45,208 bases of DNA from a virus, in IMG/VR virus record IMGVR_UViG_3300017991_000027, positions 1-45,208 of that record; one strand, 5' to 3'. This document shows positions 1 through 8,232 of this stretch, one piece after another. The translations under genes and the position numbers were made by a program. The notes below the pieces were generated by a model. The model searched no databases. It was not told the DNA's origin and was given only the letters and a program-made list of their open reading frames with translations. Each line of letters starts with the position of its first letter. The first letter of the stretch is position 1.

Positions 1-123
1 CCCGTGTCCGTCTTGTCTCCCCACACTTCCGCGTCCACTTCCAAGGTGGCTTCCGCGATCGCTTCCCGGACCATGGGCTTTCCGGCCGGCTCGAATTCCG
101 GGAAGCGAGCGAGAAACGATCGC
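1..123. repeat. 123-bp terminal direct repeat, left copy
   Basis: Bases 1-123 are identical to 45,086-45,208. The gene at this edge reads in frame across the join, so the repeat is best explained as assembly overlap of a circular (or circularly permuted) genome rather than as physical virion ends, although short terminal redundancy cannot be excluded from sequence alone. Confidence 0.95.
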
Positions 124-137
124 ACGTCAACCGCCAT
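1..137 (-). CDS. Head-tail connector, DUF4054-like (N-terminal part, runs off left edge)
   Basis: The ATG is at 137, overlapping the end of the upstream gene by 11 nt. The frame runs off base 1 and continues at the right end of the window (stop at 44,941). Joined across the repeat it gives a 93-residue protein starting MAVDVRSFLARFPEFEPAG and containing VRWLAAHKLAITPWG. The FPEF opening and the LAAH segment are typical of the DUF4054 family, small head-completion or connector proteins found just after the major capsid genes in myoviruses. Position (capsid, two small genes, this, neck genes) agrees. I infer a role in closing the capsid portal region for tail docking; the family call is from pattern recognition. 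Confidence 0.75.
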   Translation of the reverse strand, partial: MAVDVRSFLARFPEFEPAGKPMVREAIAEATLEVDAEVWGDKTDT

Positions 138-678
138 CCGTGTCCCCTTCCGCGGCCGCCTCGAGCTCCGCGATCCGAGCGTCGATCGCTTCCTTGATCG
201 TCTTGCGCTTGTCCGAGTCCGCCCACGCCACGAGCTTGTCCACGTCCGTCTCCGCCGTGATCAAGGGGAGAGCGTCTTCCACCTTGATCCCCGTGACGGA
301 CTCACGTGGCGCCGGCGTCTTGGGGAGACGCTTCTCGATTGCGGCGAGCTCCCGTTTCTTGAGCTCTTGTTCCAAGACGGGATGCCATTGGACGGGGACG
401 TCTCGATCCCCGATCGCTTTGCGGAGCTCGTCCACCGTGAAGTCCGCGAGCTCGTCCGCCGTGGGCGGCTTGTCCGGATCGGGCATAGCCCCGTCCGCGT
501 CGTACGTGAGCAAGGGATCGGGACCGGACGTCCACGCCTTGATCACGCTCGAGCCTTTGACGGCTTCCCAATAGGCGGGATCGATCGGGTTGCGCCCGGG
601 GATCCACTTGGGGACCGTGAAGCCCTTGACGGTGAGTCCTACCAAGAGCCGAGCCGTGTTGTTGTGCAAGATCGCCAT
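127..678 (-). CDS. Virion-region protein with a C-terminal RKT/AI-AR-EL module
   Basis: 183 residues, ATG at 678 preceded by a GGAGG ribosome site 9 nt upstream. It lies between a small capsid-region gene and the DUF4054 connector, so it is probably a head or neck component. The N-terminal part (MAILHNNTARLLVGL) looks like a compact beta domain; the middle is charged and helical. Residues 142-172 form a helical module that recurs in the nuclease gene at 16,364-18,019 (18 of 31 residues identical), resembling small SAP/HeH or Rho-N-like helical units. I do not recognise the full-length family. Co-directional with the late genes; the last 11 nt overlap the next gene. Confidence 0.7.
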   Translation of the reverse strand: MAILHNNTARLLVGLTVKGFTVPKWIPGRNPIDPAYWEAVKGSSVIKAWTSGPDPLLTYDADGAMPDPDKPPTADELADFTVDELRKAIGDRDVPVQWHPVLEQELKKRELAAIEKRLPKTPAPRESVTGIKVEDALPLITAETDVDKLVAWADSDKRKTIKEAIDARIAELEAAAEGDTDGG

Positions 679-706
679 GAGATCATACCTCCGTGTTCAC
701 CACGGA

Positions 707-733
707 AGCCCCGGGCCCGAAGGCTCCGGGGCT
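707..733 (-). terminator. Strong intergenic hairpin with TTCG loop
   Basis: Read on the minus strand the 27 bases pair as AGCCCCGG/CCGGGGCT plus GCC/GGC around a TTCG tetraloop, with one bulged A. It lies in the 96-nt gap between the gene ending at 775 and the gene starting at 678. No T-run follows, so it may be an RNA-stability or pausing element rather than a full terminator. A second small stem (CCGTG...CACGG, 691-705) just downstream touches the ribosome site of the next gene. Confidence 0.5.
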
Positions 734-774
734 CGCGTGGCGTCTCCCCAAACGGCTCGCCCCGCGTGTGGCTT

Positions 775-1257
775 CTAGCCTACCAGCAAAGCGGCGAAGT
801 CGCCGGCGGCGTCCGCGTCGATCGCCCCGTCATCCCCCAACATGTTGAGAGTGACGGAACCCACGCCGGGCCCGCCCACGACGTTGGACGCTTTGAGGTG
901 AGCCGGGGAACCCACGTTCGTGGAGCCCGTGAGAGCGGCGCTTGGGATCACGAAGACGTCCGTGTCCGCTGTCACGGTGATCCCGGCGGCGATCGTGGCC
1001 GTCCCGAGAGCAAACGTCCCGCTCGCCCGTTGGATCGGCGGCGTGGGGGAGCTCTCCAAGTGGGTGGAGAGCATCCCCAAGAGCAACACGAATTGCTTGG
1101 GCGCTCGAGCGGGCCCGAGCGAAACCACGCGTTGCTCTCGGACCACGAAGCCCGCCGTCTCGAGAGCTTCGATCTCCGTGTTGATTGCGGCGGCCGCTTG
1201 AGCCGCCGAGAGTTGATCGATATCCACGATCGCGATTCTGGAATCCGTTGTGGCCAT
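775..1257 (-). CDS. Hypothetical capsid-region protein
   Basis: 160 residues, ATG at 1257, directly downstream of the major capsid gene. It begins with a helical, Ala-rich stretch (about residues 15-35) and then becomes beta-rich with many Thr, Val and Gly residues (VTADTDVFVIP, GSVTLNML). No membrane segment or enzymatic motif is seen. The position between major capsid and connector genes suggests a head accessory, fibre or completion protein; this is inference from gene order only. I do not recognise the family. Confidence 0.65.
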   Translation of the reverse strand: MATTDSRIAIVDIDQLSAAQAAAAINTEIEALETAGFVVREQRVVSLGPARAPKQFVLLLGMLSTHLESSPTPPIQRASGTFALGTATIAAGITVTADTDVFVIPSAALTGSTNVGSPAHLKASNVVGGPGVGSVTLNMLGDDGAIDADAAGDFAALLVG

Positions 1258-1290
1258 GGTGGCTTCCCTTCCTTTCCGGCGAGCTCGAGG

Positions 1291-2259
1291 CTACTCGCCC
1301 GTCCCGTCCATGTACGCCATGGCGAGCGGGTAACGGACGGAGACGCCGCCGATCCGCGAGTGGGTGGGGATCACGAATTCGAGGTTTCTCGCTTGCGGCG
1401 GGAATTGCTCGAATTCTTGCGGGATGACGAGAGACAAGACTTCCGCGTCCCGCTTGTACGCGATCAACCGGGTGACTCCGGCGGCTCCCGCGTCCGTGAG
1501 CTTCGTCCACTGGTCCACGTTCCGGATGTACGGCGTGTTGTCCAGGAAGAAACGGAGGATCGTCTTGTCCGCGTCCCCCGTCGTGCTCATGGGCGTGGAA
1601 TTGATGATCTGGAAACTGGCCATGTCCAAGATCAAGGTGTCCGGCTCGAACATCTCGAGCGTGGCGGTGACGATCGCGTTCGCCAGCTTGTTGAGATCGG
1701 CCACGATCTCGAGCGGCGTGGCGGAGCTCCACGGAGCGTTGTCCGGCGCCACAAGCGGGACGTTGGCGTTGTTCGTGAAGCCGCCCAAGCCGGCGTCCGC
1801 GTTGCCGAAGGCGGCGATCGAGTCCACGGCTTGCTCGTTCGCTCGCCGTGTGGCCGTCGCCCGGCGGGAATCGAGTTGGGAGCCCGCCATGGCGGAGCGC
1901 CGCAAGTCTTGGATCGAGTATCCGTAGCTTGCGCCCAAGCTCTTGATCGGAGCCGGATACTCTTTCGCGAGCACGTCCACCCGGGGGAGATCATCGGCAT
2001 AGTTGGCGATGATCTTCGCCATGCCGAACATGTCCCACTGTCGGTACGTGTAGAATTCGGCGCCGGGATCCACGGACGTGTCCACGGGAATGAAACGCCG
2101 AGCTTTGAGCTCGGCGTACTTCACGTCATACGTCTTGGCGTAGATGTACTCCAACTGCCGGGCGAGTGTTGCTGTCTCGCCGGCGTCTAGCCGGATCCCC
2201 CGGCGAGCCATCTCCGCTTGGAGCCATCCGTGATCAATGAAACCGATCGGTGCGTTCAT
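1291..2259 (-). CDS. Major capsid protein, DUF2184-like
   Basis: 322 residues, ATG at 2259. The sequence matches my recollection of the DUF2184 family, HK97-fold capsid proteins of compact myoviruses: an N-terminal helical arm (LARQLEYIYAKTYDVKYAEL), RFIPVDTSVDPGAEFYTYRQWD in the expected place, an E-loop-like YGYSIQDLRRSAMAG segment, and a C-terminal domain ending with a PLAMAYMDG-type strand. No N-terminal cleavage propeptide is obvious, fitting a system with a separate scaffold. Gene order (protease/scaffold, cement, capsid) supports the call. It should form the hexamers and pentamers of the head shell. Confidence 0.88.
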   Translation of the reverse strand: MNAPIGFIDHGWLQAEMARRGIRLDAGETATLARQLEYIYAKTYDVKYAELKARRFIPVDTSVDPGAEFYTYRQWDMFGMAKIIANYADDLPRVDVLAKEYPAPIKSLGASYGYSIQDLRRSAMAGSQLDSRRATATRRANEQAVDSIAAFGNADAGLGGFTNNANVPLVAPDNAPWSSATPLEIVADLNKLANAIVTATLEMFEPDTLILDMASFQIINSTPMSTTGDADKTILRFFLDNTPYIRNVDQWTKLTDAGAAGVTRLIAYKRDAEVLSLVIPQEFEQFPPQARNLEFVIPTHSRIGGVSVRYPLAMAYMDGTGE

Positions 2260-2292
2260 GGGCTTGTCCCTTTCCTTCCCGTGGTCCCTCGA

Positions 2293-2841
2293 TCACACGG
2301 TGGGCAAGTTGATCTCCAAGAGAGCCACCCGATAGGTGTCCGCCTGGAAAACCACGTCTTGGTGAGCGGAGCGAAACACTCCGTTGGGGAGAGCGGCGGC
2401 TTCGGAGCCGGGATCGTCTTCGCGGAAGACGCCGAGCCGAGTCCCGCCGGCGCCGGTAGCGTACCGGACGAAGGCTTGGGAGTTGGCCGTGATCGTGGCG
2501 CCGGCGTCACAGATCACCCACACGCGTCCCTTCTGGACGAGCGGGACGGATTGCTCCACGTCGTGATCGTTGTCCGCGGCTTGAGCGGCCGCCGTCGCCG
2601 CCGGCGCCTTGCTGGCGTCGTACATGACCACGCCGAGCCCATCGCCGTCCGTGATCTCGGCGGCGCTTGTGGGGACGAGCGCTTGGTTTTCGGCGTCCGT
2701 CCCGGGAACGAGAAACGTCCCGGAAAGCGCCCCGGCGGCGTCTTCCACGAGACGGGAGATCGTGTCTTGAACAATCCCCGAATCCGCCACGAGCCCCGGG
2801 TGGGCTTGCGGCATATCGCTTGCGTGTACGGTTTGCGGCAT
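2293..2841 (-). CDS. Capsid cement/decoration protein, Gp24-like
   Basis: 182 residues, ATG at 2841, between the DUF2213 protease/scaffold gene and the major capsid gene. The sequence is beta-rich, with an N-terminal arm followed by VPLVQKGRVWVICDAG and VFREDD strands typical of the phage structural cement family that locks capsomers at three-fold axes. Size and position fit. Expected to act on the outer head surface. The family is assigned from pattern and neighbourhood; sequence conservation in this group is low, so another minor head protein is possible. Confidence 0.7.
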   Translation of the reverse strand: MPQTVHASDMPQAHPGLVADSGIVQDTISRLVEDAAGALSGTFLVPGTDAENQALVPTSAAEITDGDGLGVVMYDASKAPAATAAAQAADNDHDVEQSVPLVQKGRVWVICDAGATITANSQAFVRYATGAGGTRLGVFREDDPGSEAAALPNGVFRSAHQDVVFQADTYRVALLEINLPTV

Positions 2842-2873
2842 CTTCCGATCCCCTTCGTCCGTGTTGGAGTGTC

Positions 2874-3485
2874 CTAGTTGTCTCGCGAGAAGCGAAGCGG
2901 TTTGGACGCCGCCTCCCGGTTGTCTTTGAGCATCCGATCACGAGCGGAGATCGCATCGTGGCGATCCTCCGAGCTCGAGCCGGAGCCGTTGTCCCCGCCG
3001 TCCCGGCGCCCGTCGTGGCGAGCGCCCACGGCGGCGGAGCGAGCGGCGCCCACGCCGTTCCCGCCTTCGTCATGGCGGGCGTGGTTCTTGAGCGTGGCGG
3101 CGAAGTACGCCCGGACGTAATCGTCCGAGCGATCCGCCGGATCGAAGTCCCGATCGTCGTGGCGGATCGCCTCCACCATGACGTCCCGATCGGACTTCCC
3201 CTCGAGCTCGGCGTCCGAGTCCAAGATCGTCCGGGCGTCCGTGTGGAGCTTCACCCGCTCCGCCACGGCTTCGTCCAAGCGCTTCGGATCGATCGCCTTG
3301 GAGAGCTCCGCCTTCGTCTTGGTGAGCTCGGCGTCCGCGGCGTCGTGCTTCGCTTGGAGCTCGTCCCGCTCTTTCTTGAGAGCGGCGATCTCGGCGTCCC
3401 GCTTGGCGTCGTACTTCGCGATCGCTTGCTCGAGCGCCGGAGAGTCCGCCTCATACTCGATCCCATCGATCCGGATCTTGGCCAT
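2874..3485 (-). CDS. Nested scaffold protein (possible internal start within protease gene)
   Basis: An in-frame ATG at 3485 (MAKIRIDGIEYEAD) lies inside the protease gene, preceded by an AGAGGGAC purine-rich ribosome-site candidate about 6-7 nt upstream. The product would be 203 residues: a short beta segment, a long coiled coil (about residues 15-75, rich in E, K, A and L), then an Asp/Arg/Gly-rich tail ending LRFSRDN. This matches the general pattern of capsid scaffolds expressed from inside a protease gene, as with lambda C/Nu3. Whether the internal start is used is inference. Confidence 0.45.
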   Translation of the reverse strand: MAKIRIDGIEYEADSPALEQAIAKYDAKRDAEIAALKKERDELQAKHDAADAELTKTKAELSKAIDPKRLDEAVAERVKLHTDARTILDSDAELEGKSDRDVMVEAIRHDDRDFDPADRSDDYVRAYFAATLKNHARHDEGGNGVGAARSAAVGARHDGRRDGGDNGSGSSSEDRHDAISARDRMLKDNREAASKPLRFSRDN

Positions 3486-4121
3486 GGTCTGTCCCTCTTG
3501 TGTCCGTGGCGGACTCGCCGCCGGTTGATCGTCTTCCAAAACTTGGGCGGCGTCCCGCGAATCGAGACGGAGCGCCACTTCGTTTCCCGCCCGTCCCCAT
3601 CCGGACGGGCCAAGAGCCACGTGGTTGTACCGGATCCCCCGTTGGATCGCGTCGTACTTCTGGCCGTTCCACTCCCCCGGCGTTTCGTCCGTCCGGCAAG
3701 AGTAGCCACAAGAGAGCTCTTTCCGCTCTCCCTTGTCCACGGCTTCGATCGCTCCGGCGTCTTGGATCACGAGCCTCGCACGGACGAAGCGTCCGTCTTG
3801 CTTCACGTCTTCGCCCACATGTCCCAAGGCGAGCTCCCGCCAATTGTCCGGACGTACCATCCCGGACGGATGCAAGTCCGTCACGGGAGCGCCGGCGAGC
3901 GTGGAGAGGGAGTCCGCGTGGAAGACTTCCTCCGGCGGACGGAGCTCCCGGCGGACGTCGCCTCGAGCGTCCCGGTACGTGAACACGCCCACCCGGGTGA
4001 GATTCGCGGGGACACGGATCCCGCCTTGGGGCGTTCGCTCAACGCGTCCAAGCCGTCCGAAGTCGTACCGATCCACGAGCTCGGCGGCGTCTTTCTTCTC
4101 CGCTCCCGCTGCAAAGGGCAT
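2874..4121 (-). CDS. Prohead protease-scaffold fusion, DUF2213-like
   Basis: 415 residues, ATG at 4121. The N-terminal half (to about residue 190) reads as DUF2213: YDFGRLGRVERTPQGGIRVPA, VTDLHPSG, and KELSCGYSC with YNHVALGPSGWGRAG further on. The conserved His and Ser in these blocks are the likely serine-protease residues. The C-terminal half is a coiled coil and charged tail of scaffold type, joined through a Pro/Ser/Thr linker near residue 205. The enzyme should mature the prohead and remove the scaffold before packaging. Immediately downstream are cement and capsid genes. The linker also contains a candidate internal start described separately. Confidence 0.82.
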   Translation of the reverse strand: MPFAAGAEKKDAAELVDRYDFGRLGRVERTPQGGIRVPANLTRVGVFTYRDARGDVRRELRPPEEVFHADSLSTLAGAPVTDLHPSGMVRPDNWRELALGHVGEDVKQDGRFVRARLVIQDAGAIEAVDKGERKELSCGYSCRTDETPGEWNGQKYDAIQRGIRYNHVALGPSGWGRAGNEVALRLDSRDAAQVLEDDQPAASPPRTQEGQTMAKIRIDGIEYEADSPALEQAIAKYDAKRDAEIAALKKERDELQAKHDAADAELTKTKAELSKAIDPKRLDEAVAERVKLHTDARTILDSDAELEGKSDRDVMVEAIRHDDRDFDPADRSDDYVRAYFAATLKNHARHDEGGNGVGAARSAAVGARHDGRRDGGDNGSGSSSEDRHDAISARDRMLKDNREAASKPLRFSRDN

Positions 4122-4165
4122 CTAGATCGGACAGATACCACGAGCTCTCGGCGGGCGTCTAGATA

Positions 4166-5050
4166 TCAAGCAAGCTCGGGGAGCACGGGGAACGCCGTAC
4201 AACGGCACTGGTAATCGTCCCCCGGGTGTCCCCGCCGCCCGTCTTCCGACATCTCCGGTGGGTTGTCCCATCGTTGCGTGGTCCCGTCCAAGTCCGCGTG
4301 AGTTTCACGGACTCGCCCGTCCCCGCTCGTGGACCATATGTACTCTTGGATCCCTAGATTCTGTTGGCGTTGCCGGGCGATCTGGGCGTTCAAGGTGAGC
4401 GTTTGATCACGTGCGAGAAGCGCCGCCTTGCTCTTGGTGACTCCGAAGCGATCGCGGATCTGGTCACGAAGTTGCTCCACCCGAAGCCCCACGGCGCCGG
4501 CGCTCTCGAGCAACTTGGTGATCTCCGTGAGCTCTTTCCCCACTAGGCTCGTGATCTTGTCCACGTTCCCCGCCCGCCACCCGTCCACGAGCGCCGCCAC
4601 GCCGGGATCCGCTGTCTCGATCGAGATCCCCACCACACGCTTGAGAGCGTTGTAATTCTTGCGAGAGACACGCTTCCCGATCACGTCCAGATCATCGCCC
4701 AAGGCGTCTTCGTCAAAGATGGCACCCAAGCGGAGCTCGATCGTCCCAAGCCGCCGGCGGATGTAGTCCACGGGGAGCGTTGGGGCGTCTTCGCGGAAGC
4801 CTTCCGGCGGCTCTTTCGTGATCCGGAAAGCGGGCGGCTCTTCGGGGATCGCGAGCTCGTCCAAGGCGGGGAAGATCAATTCCTCCACGGCTCGCTCCAC
4901 GAGCTCGAGCCGCTTGTGGATCAACCGGGTGAGCGCTAGCGCCGCCGCTCGTGGTTCCGTGGCGGAGTTGGCTCGCCGTACGGCTCGGCTCGGCTTGCGC
5001 CGTGCGAGCGCTCTCCGGCGCCGTGTGGCGGCGATACGGGCGAGCGCCAT
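4166..5050 (-). CDS. Head morphogenesis protein, Mu gpF / SPP1 gp7-like
   Basis: 294 residues, ATG at 5050, 3 nt after the portal gene. The C-terminal part carries the family signature: STSGDGRVRETHADLDG, then WDNPP and HPGDDYQCRCTAFP, with the paired Cys near the end. The N-terminus is strongly basic (RRRRALARRKPSR), suiting contact with DNA or the acidic tail of the portal. These minor head proteins associate with the portal and act early in head assembly or DNA ejection. The 44-nt gap downstream (4122-4165) shows no clear signal. Confidence 0.88.
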   Translation of the reverse strand: MALARIAATRRRRALARRKPSRAVRRANSATEPRAAALALTRLIHKRLELVERAVEELIFPALDELAIPEEPPAFRITKEPPEGFREDAPTLPVDYIRRRLGTIELRLGAIFDEDALGDDLDVIGKRVSRKNYNALKRVVGISIETADPGVAALVDGWRAGNVDKITSLVGKELTEITKLLESAGAVGLRVEQLRDQIRDRFGVTKSKAALLARDQTLTLNAQIARQRQQNLGIQEYIWSTSGDGRVRETHADLDGTTQRWDNPPEMSEDGRRGHPGDDYQCRCTAFPVLPELA

Positions 5051-5053
5051 GGG

Positions 5054-6685
5054 TCACTCCGTCTCGTCTTCGTCTTCGTCTTCGTCTTCGTCCGGCTCCG
5101 CTACGGGCCCGGGAGACGGCTCCGGCTCCGCCTCCGTGTCCGTCTCCCCGTCCGCCGGTGGCGGCTTAGGCTCGGCGTCCGCCGGCGGCGGAGGCGGCTC
5201 CCCCGGCGCTTGCATGTTGGCGGCGAGCTCGGCGGGGAGCGGCGCCGCTTGCGCCGCCTTGACGGCGGGATCGTCCAACGGATCCGGCTTCTCGGCGTCT
5301 TCCTCCAACTTGGAGAGCTCCGCCTCGAGCACGGCGTCCCGGACGTCCCGATCGATCTGTGTTTCGGGGCTCCACCCTTCCGATCGGAAGCGGGACAAGG
5401 CGATCTCTTCGGGGAGCAAGACTTCCGCCTCCACGTACAACTTGTCTTTCTCCGCTGTCATCTTCTCGAGCTCGGCTTGTTCCTTCGGCGTGGGTTGCCA
5501 AAGCGGAGCGAAGACGAGCTCCCAAACGTCCGGCTCTTTCCCCTTCGTGGGCCCGTCTTTGGCGAGCATGATCACCCGGACAAGTTTCTCGAGCTCGGGG
5601 CGGAGATCGTTTTCTTGGCTCGTGGCGATCGTGTCATAGAACCAACGGAAGTCGCTCTCTCCCGTGGCGTTCATTCCGGCGGGGCTCCGTCCCATGAGGA
5701 TCGTAACGGGGACTTCGGCGGCCGCCGCAAGCCGAGCCATCCACTTGTCCAACATGTTGGCGGCGTCCGTGAAGCTCGCTCCCTCCCTCGAGAAGTCTTC
5801 CCCGTTGTCCGCGTCCAAGAGAAGCGAGCGAGCCACGGAGCGGGACATGTCCACGAGTTGCATCCGCGTTTGGAGCTCTTCCTTCTGTCCGCCGGCGATC
5901 ATGCTCATGAGTCCGGCGATCTTGAACACGCCTTGGGACGCTTCGGACATAAGGTGTTGGGAGCTCGCCCAAACATCATTGAACGCCCGCAAGACGTCGT
6001 ACACGGCTCGGAGCACGGAGTGATCCCACCCGCCGAGACGATCCCGCTCTTCGTCCGTTGTGTGAGCTCCGCCGAAGACGAGAAGCCGGCTCCGGTGGAT
6101 CACCATGTTGATCGTTTGGGTGGCTCGCCGGGGGACAACGCGGAACGTCTCCGGCTCGCCGTACATCTCGTCTTTGAGCGGATCCGAGAAGTACGTTTCC
6201 GGGACAAGATACCGCTTGTCCACCACGTGGAGCCATCTCACGGACTTGATCTTGTCTTCGCGGAGCGGCTTGTCCGCCGGTTGCCCATCGTCCGCTCCGA
6301 TGATCACCACGGCTCCGCCGTACAAGCGTCCCCAGATCATCGCATCCCGGACGAGCTTGGCGGCTTTGAGATCGCGGAGTTTCTTCCCGATCGCGGAGCT
6401 CGTGTCCGTGTCTTCCTCCACGTTCACGGCGAAGCCCCGGCGCATCATCTCCCGGGGCTTGAGCGCCACCACACGCTTGGCGGTATCGTCTTGGTGATAC
6501 AGCGCCGTGAGCTCCGTCTCCGTGATCTCCGCGAGAGAGACGAAGCTCCCGTATTGCGTCTTGTCCCGGCTCGTCCCCAAGCCCGTGAACACGTTTTGCC
6601 AATTGTCTTGGACAAGGCGGAGCGCTTGCCACACGGCGCCACCCTTCGCGAGCATCCGTTGGAGGTGAGTTGGAGTCTTGCCCAT
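5054..6685 (-). CDS. Portal protein, DUF1073-like
   Basis: 543 residues, ATG at 6685, 5 nt after the large terminase stop. Family features seen: an early GSFVSLAEITETELTALY segment, RRGFAVNVEED, RLYGGAVVIIGADDG, and MGRSPAGMNATGESDFRWFYD, which is characteristic of DUF1073 portals. The last about 80 residues are a Pro/Glu/Asp-rich tail ending in alternating Asp-Glu, possibly a contact for the basic head protein or terminase. It should form the dodecameric ring at the packaging vertex. Order TerL, portal, Mu F-like, protease is standard. The family's older database label as an Acb1-like domain should not be read as anti-CBASS activity. Confidence 0.88.
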   Translation of the reverse strand: MGKTPTHLQRMLAKGGAVWQALRLVQDNWQNVFTGLGTSRDKTQYGSFVSLAEITETELTALYHQDDTAKRVVALKPREMMRRGFAVNVEEDTDTSSAIGKKLRDLKAAKLVRDAMIWGRLYGGAVVIIGADDGQPADKPLREDKIKSVRWLHVVDKRYLVPETYFSDPLKDEMYGEPETFRVVPRRATQTINMVIHRSRLLVFGGAHTTDEERDRLGGWDHSVLRAVYDVLRAFNDVWASSQHLMSEASQGVFKIAGLMSMIAGGQKEELQTRMQLVDMSRSVARSLLLDADNGEDFSREGASFTDAANMLDKWMARLAAAAEVPVTILMGRSPAGMNATGESDFRWFYDTIATSQENDLRPELEKLVRVIMLAKDGPTKGKEPDVWELVFAPLWQPTPKEQAELEKMTAEKDKLYVEAEVLLPEEIALSRFRSEGWSPETQIDRDVRDAVLEAELSKLEEDAEKPDPLDDPAVKAAQAAPLPAELAANMQAPGEPPPPPADAEPKPPPADGETDTEAEPEPSPGPVAEPDEDEDEDEDETE

Positions 6686-6690
6686 GGTCC

Positions 6691-8223
6691 CTAGCTCCCG
6701 CCTCGGAGTTGATCCCTCACGGCTCGCATGGCGTCCACGAAGGGGACGTGGCGCCGGACGAGCCGGATCAACGCTTGGGAAGTTTGGTCCACCATATCAT
6801 CGTTGATCCCACGTGGAAACGTGGCGACTTGGACGCGGTAGGCTGGCACCCACGAAGCGAGCTCCGGATGGGGGACGTACACGTTACCCGCTTGGAACAA
6901 GCCGGAGACGGCGTGGAGGCGGGCTTCCTTCCCGCCTTGGGGATTGACCAAGACGATCCCCGGGATCTTGCTCTTGAGCACGTCTTCCACGGCGGGCCCG
7001 TTCGCCTTATCCTCGATCAACTTGGTGATCGCCTTCGGGTGTTTCTTCGTCATGTCGATCACGGCTTGCGTGGCTTCAATGAAGCTCATACGGGCGCACA
7101 CTTGATCCACGAGAAACGCATCCGGCTTGACGTACAACCACACGCCACCCGCCACGAAGTCCGAGCCATCGGACTTTTTGAACGTCATGTCCCAAGACTG
7201 GATCCACACGCCGTGGTCCGGAAGCGGCTTGCACGTCTCTTGCTCGCAAGGGAAGAGCTCGTCTCGAGGCGGGCGAACGCCGTCCCTCCGATGCCAGTAG
7301 CGAAACCAACCCTTTTGGATGATCCCGCCACCCGCCGGCGTGGGTCTTTGCTGCAATTGAGCGGCCGCCACGCTCGGGCCCATCTCCACCCGCTCGAGCT
7401 CGGAGACGGTGAGCTCCGGAAAGCGCTTGGGCCACAAGAGCTCCCCGTCTTTGGTCCGCTTGTCTTCCGGCGTGCAACCCTTCCGGCCACACACGCAAAC
7501 GATCGTCCGCTCTCGGCGCATGGGCAAGCAAAGGTGATCCCACCCGTCTTCCCGTAACATCTCGCCCGCTAGATCGTCTTCGTGGAGTCTTTGCATGACG
7601 ATCACCCGGCGGAACGTCTCCGGATCGGCTCGCCTCGAGCTCATGGTTTCCCGCCACCACTGAGAAACCATGGTGATCGCCTTCCGGGTGACAGCGGCGG
7701 AGCCGGATACTTCCTTGGGCTTGATCGGATCGTCCACCACTTGGATATCCGCGTGGCGTCCGGTCGCCTTCCCCGCCACGGACGTGGAGAAACGGAAGCC
7801 GCCCGCCGTGTTGGAGTAATCCGTGGCGGAGGGACGGGGCTCCGTGAGACGCGTCTCCCATCGCCGTTCGTACCACTCGCTTTGAATGATCTTGAGCATC
7901 CGCAACGCGTCCCGCCGGGATAGGGACGCGTCGTACGAAGCAAACATCCACTTCGTTTCCGGCCGCTCGATCCACTCCCAAAGTGGCCAGAACACGGAGA
8001 CGGTTAGAGACTTCATTGTCCCGGGCGGGACGTTGATCACTAGGCGCTTGATTTCGCCAGCGCTCACGGCTTGGAGCCGTTCACACATGACGGGGATATG
8101 CCAGTTATCCACGAAGTCCACCGGCTCCACTAGATGCCAAGCCATCTTGACGAGCCGGTAAAGCGGATCGGGAGCTCGAGCTATGAGCTCCCGATCAAGC
8201 AAGGGGAGGGGAACGCGGGACAC
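6691..8223 (-). CDS. terL: Large terminase subunit
   Basis: 510 residues from a GTG at 8223. N-terminal ATPase: Walker A INVPPGTMKS (about residues 63-72), a FASYDASLSRRDALR segment, and Walker B QVVDDP (about 161-166) after SVAGKATGRHADI. C-terminal nuclease: SWDMTFKKSDGSDF, IEDKANGPAVED and DDMVDQTSQAL supply the acidic metal ligands of the RNase H-like fold. A Cys cluster (CVCGRKGC) sits between the domains. The enzyme pumps and cuts DNA at the portal. It is separated from the small-subunit gene by about 3.1 kb of regulatory and modification genes. Confidence 0.93.
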   Translation of the reverse strand: MSRVPLPLLDRELIARAPDPLYRLVKMAWHLVEPVDFVDNWHIPVMCERLQAVSAGEIKRLVINVPPGTMKSLTVSVFWPLWEWIERPETKWMFASYDASLSRRDALRMLKIIQSEWYERRWETRLTEPRPSATDYSNTAGGFRFSTSVAGKATGRHADIQVVDDPIKPKEVSGSAAVTRKAITMVSQWWRETMSSRRADPETFRRVIVMQRLHEDDLAGEMLREDGWDHLCLPMRRERTIVCVCGRKGCTPEDKRTKDGELLWPKRFPELTVSELERVEMGPSVAAAQLQQRPTPAGGGIIQKGWFRYWHRRDGVRPPRDELFPCEQETCKPLPDHGVWIQSWDMTFKKSDGSDFVAGGVWLYVKPDAFLVDQVCARMSFIEATQAVIDMTKKHPKAITKLIEDKANGPAVEDVLKSKIPGIVLVNPQGGKEARLHAVSGLFQAGNVYVPHPELASWVPAYRVQVATFPRGINDDMVDQTSQALIRLVRRHVPFVDAMRAVRDQLRGGS

Positions 8224-8232
8224 GTCTCGAGC

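Noticed and set aside
4-2190. Long plus-strand open frame of 728 residues opposite the capsid genes, and similar long antisense frames elsewhere
   Set aside because: GC-rich DNA leaves antisense frames open. These have biased Arg/Gly/Asp/His composition, no domain, and lie over genes with clear family matches and operon spacing.
5054-6685. DUF1073 gene as an anti-CBASS (Acb1-like) protein
   Set aside because: Length, position between terminase and Mu F-like gene, and portal motifs show a portal protein; the anti-CBASS name is only a database label for a related domain.
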